DNA of 64,000 nt from Saururus chinensis (Eukaryota; Streptophyta; Magnoliopsida; Piperales; Saururaceae). The DNA lies in contig CP141142.1 in assembly GCA_035235625.1 (NCBI GenBank), positions 37,520,995-37,584,994 of the forward strand, in the 5' to 3' direction. The notes below the pieces were generated by a model. That model saw nothing but the letters and a program-made list of their open reading frames with translations. It was not told where the DNA came from and ran no database searches. Numbering within the stretch: the stretch's first letter is position 1; the number at the start of each line of letters is the position of its first letter. This document shows, one piece after another, positions 45,983-58,555 of this stretch. The position numbers and the translations under genes were made by a program.

Positions 45983-47348
45983 TAAGCATAATGAAGTGAT
46001 GTAATACAAATCCAGCTCACTTGGCTACCTTCCATCTCAAAAAAATTTGGCTCCGGGTGGAGATATCTTAGCGCATAATCACACCGGTTGGGGAAACATC
46101 TTACCGAAGAAGTACAACAGAGAATATGATTTTGGAATTCTAGACTTCAATCACCGCTACATTTTTCTTTGAGAATTTATAATACGTATAAAGGAAATTA
46201 CAACATTTTTAAATTTAACTGGGTTGAAAAATACTAATATCCTACCTACTGAATAGTTTTTTATGTTTCATTCTCACAATAAGCTTAGTGTAAAAAATAC
46301 ATAAAAACCTTTAATATTTGAGATCAACGGCGCTAGTACATTAACCACCAAAACGTAAAACTACATAACCAAGCCACAAAGAGACATTGTCTCCCCGACA
46401 TTAACAGATCCAGTTGCTCCACCTCCATTACCTGCTACCTCTACAATCCTGCCATTTTCATTAAACAGCATCCCTACCACCATGTCATTCCCAGTTGGGC
46501 TTTGGAATCTTGTTAGAGGAACAGAAAGCTGCCATACTGTAGCCCTTACATTTGAGATTGAAACCCAGAACTGGTCTCTTGAGTTCCTCTTTATGTTATC
46601 TGAGTAGCCCAGAACAGTTGCAAAAATATCATATTTTCCTGCCTGTGAACCTTTTAGCCATAATCTCAAGATTTGGCCATTTGTAGTCTCTGTGACGAGT
46701 AGGAACGTGCTGCCTCTGCTCAATGCCACCCCATTTGGATAAATTAGGCCATGGAGTAGGACAGTCACTTTCTTCTTTTAAGGATCATATCTCAGTAGTA
46801 CTCTTCCAGTTATATCACCTGTCCGGACCAGCTCATCATCATCCCTGCAATAGCAGTTGATCTTTATCATAGGAATTTAAAATATCATGAACAAGATAAT
46901 TGAAATATCCATGGTGGATGGGAAAGGAAACTGAAATAGTACTTGTCTTAAAACGGGTACTGGAATCGGTGAAGGACCATCCTGTTCTCTTGGTTTATGT
47001 CCAAACCGTTGCTGAACATGAAACTTTCTCCTTCTGCCTCATATGCATTTTGAGTTTCTAAGCCACCCTCTTTTCCCACAACCAATAATCCATAAGTTGC
47101 ATCAGCAATAAGTTGCATCAGCAATATATAGATCACCGGTAAGCCTATTGAACTGCAACCCCAAAGGCCTCCCACATATATCTTCTCTCTCGGGATCATT
47201 TGAACCATTGCAGTATGGTGGCCTATCATTGATGCATAAAATTTTTAACTTTTGACTAGCATAACTAGTTGGTGTAAGATAACCAAGTTTCTAGGAAGGA
47301 GAAATTTTATTTATATATTTTATATTTTAACACTGTCTTTCACGTAAA

Positions 47349-48125
47349 AGCACCCATCAAGCGTGTATAACATAATTGGGGTATAAATGTCTCTCCTTTT
47401 ATATGTAGCAATATCGTTTCACATATGTAGTAATATCGTTCCACATAGGTAGCAATATCGCTCTACTTATGTAGCAATATCGCTCTACATATATAACAAT
47501 ATCGCTCTACATATATAGTAATATCGCTCTACATATGTAGCAATATCGTTCCACATATGTAACAATATTGCTCTACATATATAGCAATATTGCTCTACCT
47601 ATGTAGCATATCGCTATACATATGTAGCAATATCGTTCCACATATGTAACAATATTGCTCTACATATATAGCAATATTGCTCTACCTATGTAGCATATCG
47701 CTTTACATATGTAGCAATATCGCTCTAGATATGTAGTAATATCACGCCATTGTATAACAATATCGCTCCACATATGTAGTAATAACGTTCCACATATGTA
47801 GCAATATCGCTCTACATATATGGCAATATCGCTTCACATATGTAGCAATATCGCGCCACATATGTAGCAATATCACTTTACATTTATAGCAATAACGCTC
47901 CATATGTGTAATAATAACGCTCCACATATGTATCAATATTGCTCCACATATGTAGCAATAATGCTCCACATATGTAGCAATATCACTCTACATATATAGC
48001 AATATCGCTTCACATATGTAACAATATCGCTCTACATATGTAACAATACCGTTCCACATATGTAACAATATCGTTCCACATATGTAAGAATATCGCCCAT
48101 CAAGCGTATAAAACATAATTGGGTA
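47349..48125. repeat. Satellite-like array of a 22-bp unit bracketed by direct repeats
   Basis: From about 47391 to 48090 the unit TAGCAATATCGCTCTACATATG repeats about 32 times with point changes. A higher-order duplication of about 105 bases is visible (47537-47640 and 47625-47725). Both sides carry a 38-bp direct repeat (CCCATCAAGCG, then ACATAATTGGGTATAAAT) at about 47350 and 48090. A - strand open frame over the array is a by-product of its sequence. Confidence 0.95.
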
Positions 48126-49148
48126 TAAATTAATGCCTCCAACGAGATTTGAACCTAAGACCTCCTATAACCTAAAGCTCCGATATTATGTAAGATAACT
48201 AAAAATTTTAATTGCTCGAAAAAAAGAAATCTTATTTATATCTTTTATATTATAACAGTTGGTACACTAGCACATGCAAAATATTGTTGTTGCCAAAAAA
48301 AAACAACTTGTAACGAACAAGTTTGTCAATCGAAAAAATGGGGAAAATGATAAACATGAAGAGCATAGCCTATGAACAAAAAATAGGCAGATAATTGGGC
48401 ACAAATTTTATATAAAAGGGAAAATAATAACGTTACACTCCTTCTCAACAACAAACTCATGCACACCAGAGTTGGGGGATTTTTGTTGGACAACAAAAAT
48501 GAATTATGTGAGACCCACTTTCATTGTCGGGTGTATGAATTTGTCGTATATATTTAGTGTATAGTTATCAGCTTCCATATACAAGTATCAAATGAGTAAG
48601 TGTTAATGAGGCAATCAAAGATCAAGCATCATAGGAGCAAGTGCTAAAGAAGCATTCAAAGATTCCTGCACTGGTACAGGATATTTTTAAGAGATCTGTT
48701 TTCCATGTATAGAAAGATGACATCAATTTGGTTGTTGCTATATTTATATTCATAAATTCCACTCTAAAGAAGCTTTATTTCCACTTCTTATACTTTTCTG
48801 TGTCATACAAATGCTTTATATTCTAAAATAAGTTTCCGTGATACTAAACTAAATGCATAACAAGAATGACATCAATGTTAAAAAGAGAGAATATGATAAA
48901 ATATGGATCACAAAATGAATTCTGCTCGTTATTTGATTGTGGCATGAAAATGATATACTACACACGACATCAAATTGAACACTAGCCATCGGTTAAGACA
49001 TAACAATATTGATTAAAAAACTGAATTATTGCCATTGTAGCCTTCGAAGACTGGTCGCAAGATCAAATCCATTGGCATAAAGAATGTGAGTGTGCGAGTC
49101 TTACCAATCAAAGAAAAAATAGATTATTTATTTTGACCCAAATTTGTA
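48126..49148. other. Intronic AT-rich spacer of the pseudogene
   Basis: Nothing recognised apart from the end of a duplicated block: TGTAAGATAACTA with TTATATCTTTTATATTATAA near 48190-48255 resembles 47275-47335. No coding signal. Confidence 0.35.
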
Positions 49149-49258
49149 CTTCCTCTATCATGTATTAATAGCTCTATTTGATTTTTTAAAATGAACTAAA
49201 ATTAATTCACTTTGAAAAACTAAATAAAATTATTAATTTAAAATAGAGGGAGTATAAT
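49149..49258. mobile_element. Stowaway-like MITE
   Basis: ACTTCCTCTATCATGTATTA and the inverted AAAATAGAGGGAGTA form the ends of a 110-bp near-palindrome flanked by TA. The internal AATAGCTCTATTTG pairs with CAAATAGA-type sequence. The CTCCCTC-like ends and TA duplication fit Stowaway (Tc1/mariner). Confidence 0.65.
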
Positions 49259-49448
49259 TTACAAGAAAATTTTTAATTGAACCTAAACTATATGAAATTT
49301 GGAATGCGTAATTTAATTACAATTATTCCCCCTTGATCTCACCTATGCTTGAACATCACATTTCTCACTTTTCATAGTTAATAGCAAAACTCCCATGTAG
49401 ATCCCATTTGGTTAGGTCGCCATGGATTGGGGAAGACATCATTGGAAT

Positions 49449-50579
49449 TAGGGCTGGGAATCGGGTCGGTGGGGTCAAATCAGGTCGGGTTGGCCTTGAC
49501 CCTCATTGAAATCAGGTCGGGTTATGACCTGACCCTATTTTTAAATCGGGTCGGAAATCCAAACCCTAACCCTACTTGAGTCGGATCGGGTCGGGTATGC
49601 AGGTAACCCTACTTTTTTTCCACAATTTTTTTATTAGACTCGTATCATATACCTTCTCTCTTTGCAAAGGGCAAACACAAATGAAATTATACATTACAAC
49701 ATTAACTTGAAATGTTTAGTTCTTTGGCTAATTTGTGGATACATTTTTTGTAGTAGCCATCAATGAAGACCTTAGAGGTATAATGTTGCATTTCCTCCAT
49801 TCTAAGAGAATGATAACAAAATAGACCTTCAATGTTTATTTACTCATTATCAGCCTACTTGGCTTTCGATATTCAACATGTCTTAATTTCAAAATTTCAG
49901 TAACTACTTCTATATGGTTGCTCATAACCCTACCCTCCTTTGCAATAGGTAACACTTGATTACAATTTTCCTCCTTTGAAAACTATCCCTCATCGAGCTC
50001 TATTATCCGCTTATCTGGATACATGTACCTAACTTGCTCCCTATTATAAACGTCAGGCATTCAACAAAGAGCTAAATTTAGTGTGCGATGTGTCCTTTTG
50101 AAGGAGAGAGGATGAGTAATGAATATAACAAAATATTACATATTTTTATTCCATTTACCACACCTAAAAGAATAACAGAAAAAAAAATTAAACTATATAT
50201 AAATTAACCACACTTTGAAGATATCGTCCTCTGTTATCCCAAAATGGATGTCTAGTATAAAACAAAATATATGTGATCACATCTATGCTCCAAACAACTA
50301 ATTCATGCTCAAATTTATGTTTAAGCACCTCTAGTTCAACATAGTATGCACTAAACAAACACTATAATAATAGTATAAATAAGTCCAATAGACCAACACT
50401 ATAATAATAAGGTTCTTTATTATTTGTAGTCAGATAAAAGTCGGGTTGTACGAGTCGGGTACGACCCTACCCTAAATTCAAAACGGGTTAAGAGCCTAAA
50501 CTCTGACCCTGACCCTACCTATAATCGGGTCAGGTCGGGTGCAGGGTTAAGCGGGTCGGGTTGGATTTTCCCAACCCTA
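49449..50579 (+). mobile_element. hAT-like element with perfect 8-bp duplication
   Basis: The ends TAGGGCTGGGAATC and GATTTTCCCAACCCTA are inverted, flanked by ATTGGAAT at 49441-49448 and 50580-50587. It is 1131 bp long. Subterminal regions are rich in GGGTCGGGT/ACCCGAC words on both sides. The interior is AT-rich with no continuous transposase frame, so it is non-autonomous or decayed. It lies in the intron of the strictosidine-synthase-like pseudogene. Confidence 0.93.
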
Positions 50580-51773
50580 ATTGGAATCTTCCCAACCCCA
50601 CTATCTCTCTAGGGTGGTGAACTTTCCCTAAGGGAGTGCCATATTGTAAACCATTATGACTTATAAAAATAGGCACATAACACATATTTATGAAAATTAT
50701 TAAAGACAAAATCTTACCCTTCTATTTATTTTTTTAGAAAACTCAGTTCAACCTACTCCCCTTTTCTTCCTCTAGCGTGGCAAAGCCCCTCCTACATCAC
50801 CCTGATCAGCCCATGATCTTCCAGCCACGACATGATCCTCTTAAAGACCATGGTGGCAAGAGCCAAGATGGCTAGATCTGGCCATGACTGTCATGGCCTC
50901 TATGGCTAGAGGTCATGGCCGATGTGGGCAGAGATAACATGCCTATAGGGAGGCCGTGGATAGAGAAGGGGGCAAGTCGAAGTAGTAACGGAGGCGGTGG
51001 TGGTTGGTGGCTCCAGTGGAGGAGAAAGAAAGTTGTGAGTTAAGTGAGCTAGGGGTAATTGTCTTAAAACTAAATTTTTATAAGTCAAATATGAATTATG
51101 TACTAATTTTTATAACTCATAAGGGCCATTTCACTATAATTCATTTGAGTCAAGTACAATTTACTATGAAAACAAAAAAGAAGAAGAAGATACACTCATG
51201 TATGTGCTCGCTCTCTGCTCTTTCCAAGAAATAAAACAATCTTATGTGCTCTCTCCTCTCGCTCCAAGAAATAAAACAATCATTACAAAATTACCCATAT
51301 TTCATTTATGTAAGCAAGTGACAAGTATGATTATGATGCGTGATTGAATTATTATCGTTCAAAAATCTTACAAGAGATTAAGAATTCTCCGTAAGCTTCA
51401 AATGGTTACCTTTTCTAGAAGGAATAGAGAAGTCAACCCATCTGTTGATCTTGACAACACGGCCATCTGAGACACCTATGTAAGGAATATTGCCTGTATT
51501 ATCAAAGACAAACATCTCTGGACCAGTTGTGCCCCTCTAGAAGGACTATTTCACCGTACCTGGCAGAGAAAGAAAGGTGGAAATAATTTAAGGGCAAGGA
51601 AAAATATCGTTCTAGTGGAAACTTGGGCAAAACGTATCCTCATTCTTCTTTTTATAAATAAAAAAATAAACATAAAATTAATGATATCAAAATTACTAAC
51701 TTTTTCTACACAAAATGTTATCTAAAATTTCAGAATATTTATTTGCCTTCCTTTTTTCTAGGGGAGGACGGAA

Positions 51774-54700
51774 TTAATATGAAAATGTTGTCATATATGT
51801 GCTTCTACACAGGTTAATACGACCCAACTTGTTTAACTCTATGGTGACAAGATCATTAGACTCAGCCTTTCGACTCAGAGCATCGGCGACAATGTTGTCT
51901 TTGCCAGGTTTGTACTCCATAGTAAAGTCGAATTCAACAAGAAAATCCTGCCAACGAGCTTGTTTTGGGGAGAGCTTCTTCTGGGTTTGGAAGTAGCTCA
52001 CAGCGATATTGTCGATCTTGACAACAAACCGAAAACCCAACAAATAATGTTGCCAAGTGTGAAGACAATACATAATAGCTGTCATCTCTTTCTCTTGTAC
52101 GGTATACCTTCACTCGGTTTTATTCAGTTTGCGACTCTCAAAAGCTACCGGGTGGCCCTCTTGAGCTAAAACACCTCTGATAGCATAATCAGATACATCC
52201 ATTTGTATTTCAAAGGGTTGCATGTAATCAGAGAGGCGGAGAACAAGGTCTTCAGTCACAGCCTTCTTCAAGCGAAGGTCATTTTGCATTGCTCAGACCA
52301 GCACTAGGGACAGTTCTTTTTCAGTAAGTCAGTCAGAGGGGTGGTTTTTTACGAGTACCCCTGAATGAACCGCCGATATTAATTAGCCAGACAAATGAAA
52401 GCTTGTAACTCGCAAATATTAGTCGGGGTTGGCCACTCATCAATTGCATGAACCTTCGATGTATCCATGCTAAATTGTCCACCTCCAATGGTGTGTCCCA
52501 AGAATAAAATCTCTTCATTAACAAAAGAACATTTCTCTAACTTGACGTACAACTGATTGTGCCGGAGAACTTCAAATGATCAACATGCTCCTCTAAAGTC
52601 TTGTTGTATATGACAATGTCATCTAAGTAAACAACCACAAACTTGTCCAGGAACTCACAGAAAATATTGTTTATCAGAGTACAAAATATAGCAAGGGCAT
52701 TCGTTAGTCCAAAGGGCATGACTAGGAACTCAAAGGCTCTATAGCGGGTAACGCAAGTAGTCTTCGCCTCATCCCCCTCAGCAATTCTAACTTGATAATA
52801 CCCCAATCGTAGATCCAACTTTGAGAAGTATCGAGTGTCTCCCAGTTGATCAAATAGGTCCGCAATGAGCCAAAGAGGATATCTGTTCTTCACTGTCAGC
52901 TTGTTGAGAGCAAGGTAATCAATACACAAACGCAAGCTTCCATCATATTTTTTTAGAAAAAGATTGGAGAGCCAAAGGGTGCCTTAACGGAGTGGATGAA
53001 ACCTGCTTCAAGGAGCTCATCAAATTCTCTTTGCAATTTTGCAAGCTCAGGCAGTGCCATTCGATATGGGGTATGACCTGAAGGCTTAGCACCTAGTTCT
53101 AATTCAATTTGATGATCAATTGCTCTCCTTGGTGGGAGGTGTTTGGGTAGGGCTTTCGGCATCAGATTCGCATATTTTGAAAACACCACCTTAACTTCTG
53201 GGTGAGTAGGTGCATCATCCAGTGATTGATCCTCCATTCGCATGACTAAAATGTAAGTGGACTCACCCTTCCTCAAGCCCTTGTCAAGTTATACGATTAG
53301 CAAGTATTCAGTCTTGGGCTTGTCCTTCTAAGTGGCTGGTACCATGCACGAGTTGAATTTGTTGAACAAACATACTAATCCTAGGTGCGGCATTGGCACA
53401 ACACTTGCACCTTATAGAAAGTCCATCCTAAGGATAACCCAAAAATAATCTAAGTGAATAGCCATAAGATTAATGGTCTCATACCAGCTTCTAATTGTAA
53501 AAGGAACATCCTTGGCTAACCCAGTAATAGGGTGAGCTTTGGAGTTCAAGGCCTTCATCCGACTGGAGTCTTTTACCAATTGTAACCCAAGGCGCTTGAT
53601 CTCATTGTTGGAGATAAATGTGAGTAGCTCGAGTGTCAAATATAGCTCGAGTTGAAACTCAATTTACGTGAATCCAAATATACATCAAACCCTTAGCCTG
53701 AGAGGGTTTTGTTACATCTTGTCCCTTGAGTAAATTGAGCAATCGTAATGCCCCCATTTTCGGCTTTGCATCTTCGTCGCTAGATGCCCCTTCATTGGCA
53801 ACTTCGGAATGTGATAGTCGGGCATATAGAGAATTAAGCTCTTTTTTTATGCAAACAATCTCGAAAATGGTGCTGACCATTACAAAGGAAACAGGTAAAC
53901 TTGTGAGGTTGAAATATTGTGTTGTTTGTCATTGGTTCCTCACTTTTGTAAAAAAGTTTCCTCTCGCCCATCTTGCCCTTACTTTTATCTTGGCCCCCGG
54001 TGAATGACCCTTGGTCTTTCTGACCATATCGGGTATCCCGCTGGCTGGTAGTGTTCTTTTTCGAGCCACCTTCATTAGTATAGTCGATAAGGCGCTCCAC
54101 TTCTGTAACGGCAATGGTTAAATCTCTTACACCCCGCCTATTTAGTTCAGTCTGAACCCACGACTTAAGTCCTTCAAAAAAGAAAAACAGTTTGTCCTTC
54201 TCGGACATGTCACAAATATCCAGCATAAGGGTAAGAAATTACTTAACATATTCCCAAACAATCCCAGTTTGTTGGAGATGTCCAAAGTTTCTTCGAGCAA
54301 TAAATTCAACATTTTCAGGAAAAAATTGAGTCTTGAGTTGACTCTTCAGCTCCTCCAATGTCTCAAACCAAACCAGGCCTCTCATCATCTAATCATACTT
54401 AGTCCTCCACTACAACTTGGCATCGTCGGATAAATACATCGTGGTCATAGCCACTTTTGCCTCTTCAGTCTATGGGTTGACAACCCGAATGTATTGTTCA
54501 ATATCAAACAAAATTTTTTTGAGTTGCTTAGCATCCCTTACCCCACTGTATAGAGTGGGCTCTGACACTTTAGGTCGTTTTGTCTGCCCATCGCAGCAAG
54601 TGGTTCTTGGAGAGCGGCATTGCGCATGAGGAACAACACCTGGGCTACCAAGCTACAAATCTATTCCTATAAGAAAGCCACAGTCACTTGTACATCTTTA

Positions 54701-54981
54701 TGAAGCTCATTGATCATCTCACGATTCCCCGAGCTCAAATCACGATTTCTTTGCTCCCATGTTTATAGGGAGTGAACCCTATCATCTAGCTTATCGAAAT
54801 TAGTTGCAAGGGATACTAGTTGTTCCTCTATAGCATCCACACGAAACAACATTTTCGACGTCTTTGTCGACATAAGAGTAGGCTCTTCCACCCGGCTTGC
54901 CTCAACCACCGACTTCGACATCCCTTTCAAAGTTTGATTGAAATGAAAAGATGAACGCCTAAACCAAATCTCTAATACCAA
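51774..54981 (-). pseudogene. Ty3/gypsy gag-pol remnant, 3'-truncated
   Basis: Read on the - strand, gag starts near 54925 (MSKSVVEASRVEEPT). It runs to a CCHC zinc knuckle (CFLCNGQHHFRDC) near 53870, then a protease-like region (53640-53410). Reverse transcriptase follows (53276-52340, with RYFSKLDLRLGYYQVRIAEG, FLVMPFGLTNA and the catalytic YLDD in VVYLDDIVIY). RNase H ends with KIDNIAVSYF and NIVADALSRKAE (52085-51830). Stops and shifts break it into at least eight pieces. The sequence stops near 51770, so integrase and the 3' LTR are missing. The domain order PR-RT-RH is that of Ty3/gypsy, and the motifs suggest a chromovirus-like plant lineage. It is not mobile by itself. Confidence 0.92.
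54966..54981 (-). promoter_or_regulatory. Primer-binding site of the gypsy element
   Basis: TTGGTATTAGAG on the - strand directly follows the LTR end (GTGACA). It resembles the initiator-Met tRNA primer site TGGTATCAGAGC with changes. Confidence 0.75.
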
Positions 54982-55420
54982 CTGTCACGGTCTTACTTGA
55001 CAGAAAGGTTACCGTGCGACACTTGCAAGACTTTCCGCCCAACAAGTAAGCCAATCAAATGCGACAAAAGTTCTTCCTTGGCAAGGCACTGCGCGGATCA
55101 CATGCGAAGAGCCTTACAAAGCAAGAGGTAAGGGGAACGGGAGTGACACATTACAAAGAAACAAATGAACACAAACATAAAGATGTATTGCATTTACTAT
55201 CAACGCGTTTACAAAGCAATGAGTGACACATGAACCAACCACATAAACACTACCCTCCCCCTATATAGCATAAGGGATTTCGAATATTGTTAAAATAGTA
55301 GCCAAAGTGACTTTACGGGTATAGTTATATAAAAGTAAAAAAAAATATTAAAAAATATTAAAAAATATTAAAAAATATTTACAATATATTTACAAATATG
55401 TTCGGACCAAGTCTGTGACA
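54982..55420 (-). mobile_element. 5' LTR of the gypsy element
   Basis: On the - strand it begins TGTCACAGACTTGG (55420) and ends GACCGTGACA (54982), 439 bp, with TG...CA ends. The TATA palindrome CTATATAG lies at 55261-55268. A tract of four AAAAATATT units (about 55338-55378) lies in U3. Blocks near the 3' end match LTR D at 31598-33889. Confidence 0.85.
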
Positions 55421-56600
55421 CTATATACCCACTTTCTAACATTAGCATCCTGGAATATAGAATACTGCTATAGAGAGGGATATCAGTTAACATATAACCC
55501 TTAACAAAGGAAATCATCAGCACACAGGCAAGAAATGATGAATAAAGATTGAATCTTTTTCAATATGAATCATGTGAATGTCATTTAAATTTTTTTCATT
55601 AATTGACAATCTTATGATTTAAATTTCAGCACAATATAAAATACTAAAAGGAAAACATTAGATCCATATTTGACAAACATAATCTGGAAACAAAATGAAT
55701 GAGTGAACTCTCAACTTACTTGAGATGTTTATAAAAGACAACCCATTTTAAATAGTCTTGATCATTGCTTTTCATTTTGAAGCAAAATAATATTGAAAAT
55801 ATAACAAAAAGAAAGAAAAAAATATGGGACACTAAATGAAGGAAAACATAACAATGTGGAGAGGGAGCAAGTTTTTTAACTTAGAAATCTAATCCAACCC
55901 AACCCTAATGAGTTTGAGTTTCCAAATTCAAGATATCATTTCTAGAATGATATCATGTTCAAGTTTAGTAAAACTCAACCCCAACCTAACCTAGTGGCAT
56001 CTCTACTTCTGAATGGACTTGTAATAAACACTAGTTAATTAAGGCTTCTCTTTCATACTGTTTCCCAATTAAGGTAAAATTTTATTAATGATGTCTTATT
56101 TAAGGTTGAAATTTTTATTCTCTATTATTTTCTTTCTTTAGAATTACTTATTAGTAGATTCCTAATTTAAATTTACTTCCTAGTACAAAAAAGTTAATAC
56201 TTATAAATTATATACCCTCTACTAAAAAGGGAGATGATTAAGAAATAAACTTTGTTAATTTCTTCTATCTTTCTAGCTCCATCTCTACCTCCCATTTCTC
56301 CTATGTACACCCTAATTGTAATAGAGATATAGTACAAGAACACATAGAAGCAATGGCTGCTATCCTTTCCATAGTCAAAATTGTAGTTTTCCCCAAGGAA
56401 AGATACCACCTAGTACTACAGCTAGTAGCCGCATAAATTGGTGGCGGGCAAGACCTGTTTGCTACAATGTATGACATTTCCTGTCTGCTAACTTTTTGTC
56501 CACATTCATGACCATCAAACAATCACAGACAGACACCACTTTCTGAGTAAAATAGACTTTACCATGTGCATTTTTTTATTTGGAAAATCAACCATGAGAA
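55421..56600. other. Unassigned AT-rich spacer
   Basis: No gene recognised. A short near-perfect palindrome, GATATCATT-T-CTAG-AATGATATC, lies at 55932-55954. Confidence 0.35.
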
Positions 56601-56607
56601 AAAATTA

Positions 56608-56795
56608 AGTACGGATAGGGTACCAACGTGGTTGTATCTATCACCAATCAAAAACTCACTTGTTTACACGTTTTTCAGTTACCTCCTTAAAAATAACCTA
56701 CTTAATAAGAAAAGAAAGATAATGATATCTTAAATCCTGATTGGTGATAGGCATGCCACGTTGGTACCCTATCGATACCTAATATTTTCCCCAAC
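56608..56795. mobile_element. Small MITE
   Basis: GGGTACCAACGTGG and CACCAATCA near the left end pair with TGATTGGTG and CCACGTTGGTACCC near the right. Outer bases (ATTAAGTACGGATA and TATCGATACCTAAT) are also complementary. The length is about 190 bp. No clear target duplication. Confidence 0.75.
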
Positions 56796-56799
56796 TGCT

Positions 56800-58391
56800 A
56801 CATGTATTATAGAGCCACTTGAATAAGGACAAACAAGTAGCAACTAAATTGGTCAAAAGAAACCTAGCAATGTGGCAGTACCAGTCCCAAAACCAAAAAC
56901 AATGGTCGTCCCACAAGCAGTCGAATCCACATCTTGAGCCTCCAAAGCAACTGGATTTCCATGCATGCGCTATGAAAGTATACAATAAGCACACGACTCA
57001 CTCATTGGAACATTGATATGTACATATGCACTACTTTCCAAACATGAATTGCCAAGCAACTCATGCGGCAAAAGTCATAAGATCCTTCTACAGATTTTTT
57101 ATTTATAAACTCAACCTCTACCAAATTAAAGAGAACATCAGGTTGACACAGCCACACAGTTCAAGTGAGTAAATTATAGTCTCTGTTCCTGAAAATCTGG
57201 TCAAGGTACTAACCAAACCAAAATTCCAACCTACAAAAAAGATAAAAAAGCTTGAAAACCAAGATTGTGTATATAACTTCACAGTTCACTTCACAACAAA
57301 AGCTTCAATCTACCCATTATACCACCATCATCAAATTTAAAATTTGTATTATCCTTTCACAGCAGTAAAATGTTTTGTTATCCCTTCACAGTTACAAATC
57401 ATTTAACCAGAGCACAAAAGGCTTCAATCTGATACATTTTTGCAATCCCAATTCACTACCATAATTATCTAGTTTTAAATCTGTACTAATCCTTTCACAA
57501 CAACAAAATATTTTACCACAACATAAAAAAGCTTCAATCTACTCCATTCCTGAAAATTCCAATTCACCACCATCATCTAGTTTATGATCTCTATTAACCT
57601 TTCACAGCAACAAAATATTATACTTAAAATAGATTCAATGCACGAATTAATCAACCTTGAGCAGATTTCCAAAAAGTAATATAAAATTCAGTAACTGTAT
57701 AAAGAGTTCATCAAGAAATTTAAATCTGGGCAAGCAAAGTATTCAAACAGTAGGCTAGAGGAGATTCCACTAGTAACAGAAATTATAGACCGAATGGGTT
57801 TCAGCAAGCAGAAAATAATTAGAGTAATAAACTGTTTTCATATTTTAGATTTAAAGAAACTTGACTGATGGGCTTTCATAGATAATGGATTTAATGGTCT
57901 AAACCTAACTACAGCGGTGGCCAAGTCAATGGAAACAATGACCACTCACCAAGCACAAAAGAGAGTTGAGCAAACCTCCGAATGGAACAGATGAACTCCA
58001 CAGAGAATGAAAGAGACAAGAACCAACCTTCCAATGCGCCTCTATAAGCTCACAGTCGTCAAGGAAAAGGTGCTCACCAATGGAGGCATATTTCACAAGA
58101 TCACAAGAGGCACTGAGATGAGGCCCACAATCGGCAATCAGAAGGTGTGTGTTTGACAAAGCTAGCCACGGCATTAGCCTTTGCCGGTGAAGAAAGAGCC
58201 AAGCTCTGAACTCTGGAGAACTTGGAGTAGAGAGACGAGACAGTCAAAGAGGACAGGACAGCCAGGACCAGGATAAGTGGGTCAGGAATGTTGTTTTTTT
58301 TCACATACTCGACCTCGGACAGTCAGCTCCCTGAGGGACCCTTGTTGGAAGCCATGCCCGAGTTTTGCTAACAAAAAATTTTGGCTAGAAA
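56800..58391. other. Unassigned region
   Basis: Mostly AT-rich. A CTTCAATCTA(C/T)CCATT-type phrase with TTCACAGCA(A/G)CAAAAT recurs three or four times between 57300 and 57620, a decayed tandem duplication of about 120 bp. Bases 57940-58300 are GC-richer and on the - strand could encode SSLYSKFSRVQSLALSSPAK and a further open stretch with a GT donor near 58075, reminiscent of a plastid-targeting leader, but no protein is recognised. Confidence 0.3.
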
Positions 58392-58451
58392 TGGCCAGAC
58401 ACTTCAGACATGGCCCACACGTTTGACATAGGACGTCCAATGCCAGCCCTA
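58392..58451 (+). mobile_element. Terminus of the hAT-like family seen at 42022 and 43147
   Basis: GGCCAGACACTTCAGACATG followed by GGACGTCCAATGCCAGCCCTA-type sequence matches the last 60 bases of copy 1 (42690-42748). The other end of this copy was not found. Confidence 0.6.
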
Positions 58452-58555
58452 CCACCAACGATTTCCCCACCAGACAACAATGGCAGGGCCAAAGTCACAA
58501 GGATCTCTTCCTTGAGTTGGGGACATGCCCACGGGCTTCCTTTCTGCTAAAATCA

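Larger units (their letters stand above)
46361..51559 (-). pseudogene. Strictosidine-synthase-like pseudogene
   Basis: Three exon remnants lie in order on the - strand: 51559-51410 (TGPEMFVFDNTGNIPYIGVS), about 47222-46943 (EDICGRPLGLQF, TYGLLVVGKEGGLET, FSNGLDIN, then FTDSSTRFKT in another frame) and 46844-46361 (LLHGLIYPNGVALSRGST, SDNIKRNSRDQFW). These match the beta-propeller strictosidine-synthase-like family of plants, whose members mostly have no proven enzymatic role. Damage is extensive: two stops early in the first remnant, a 16-bp tandem duplication in the second that shifts frame, a further shift before FTDSSTRF, and a TAA in YDP*KKKVTVLL of the third. The true first exon is missing; a truncated gypsy element lies where it would be expected. 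The 4.2-kb intron between the first two remnants holds a satellite and other repeats. Confidence 0.9.

Noticed and set aside
47391-48090. CRISPR-like array of short repeats
   Set aside because: The 22-bp units are contiguous with no unique spacers, and this is plant nuclear DNA. It is a tandem satellite.
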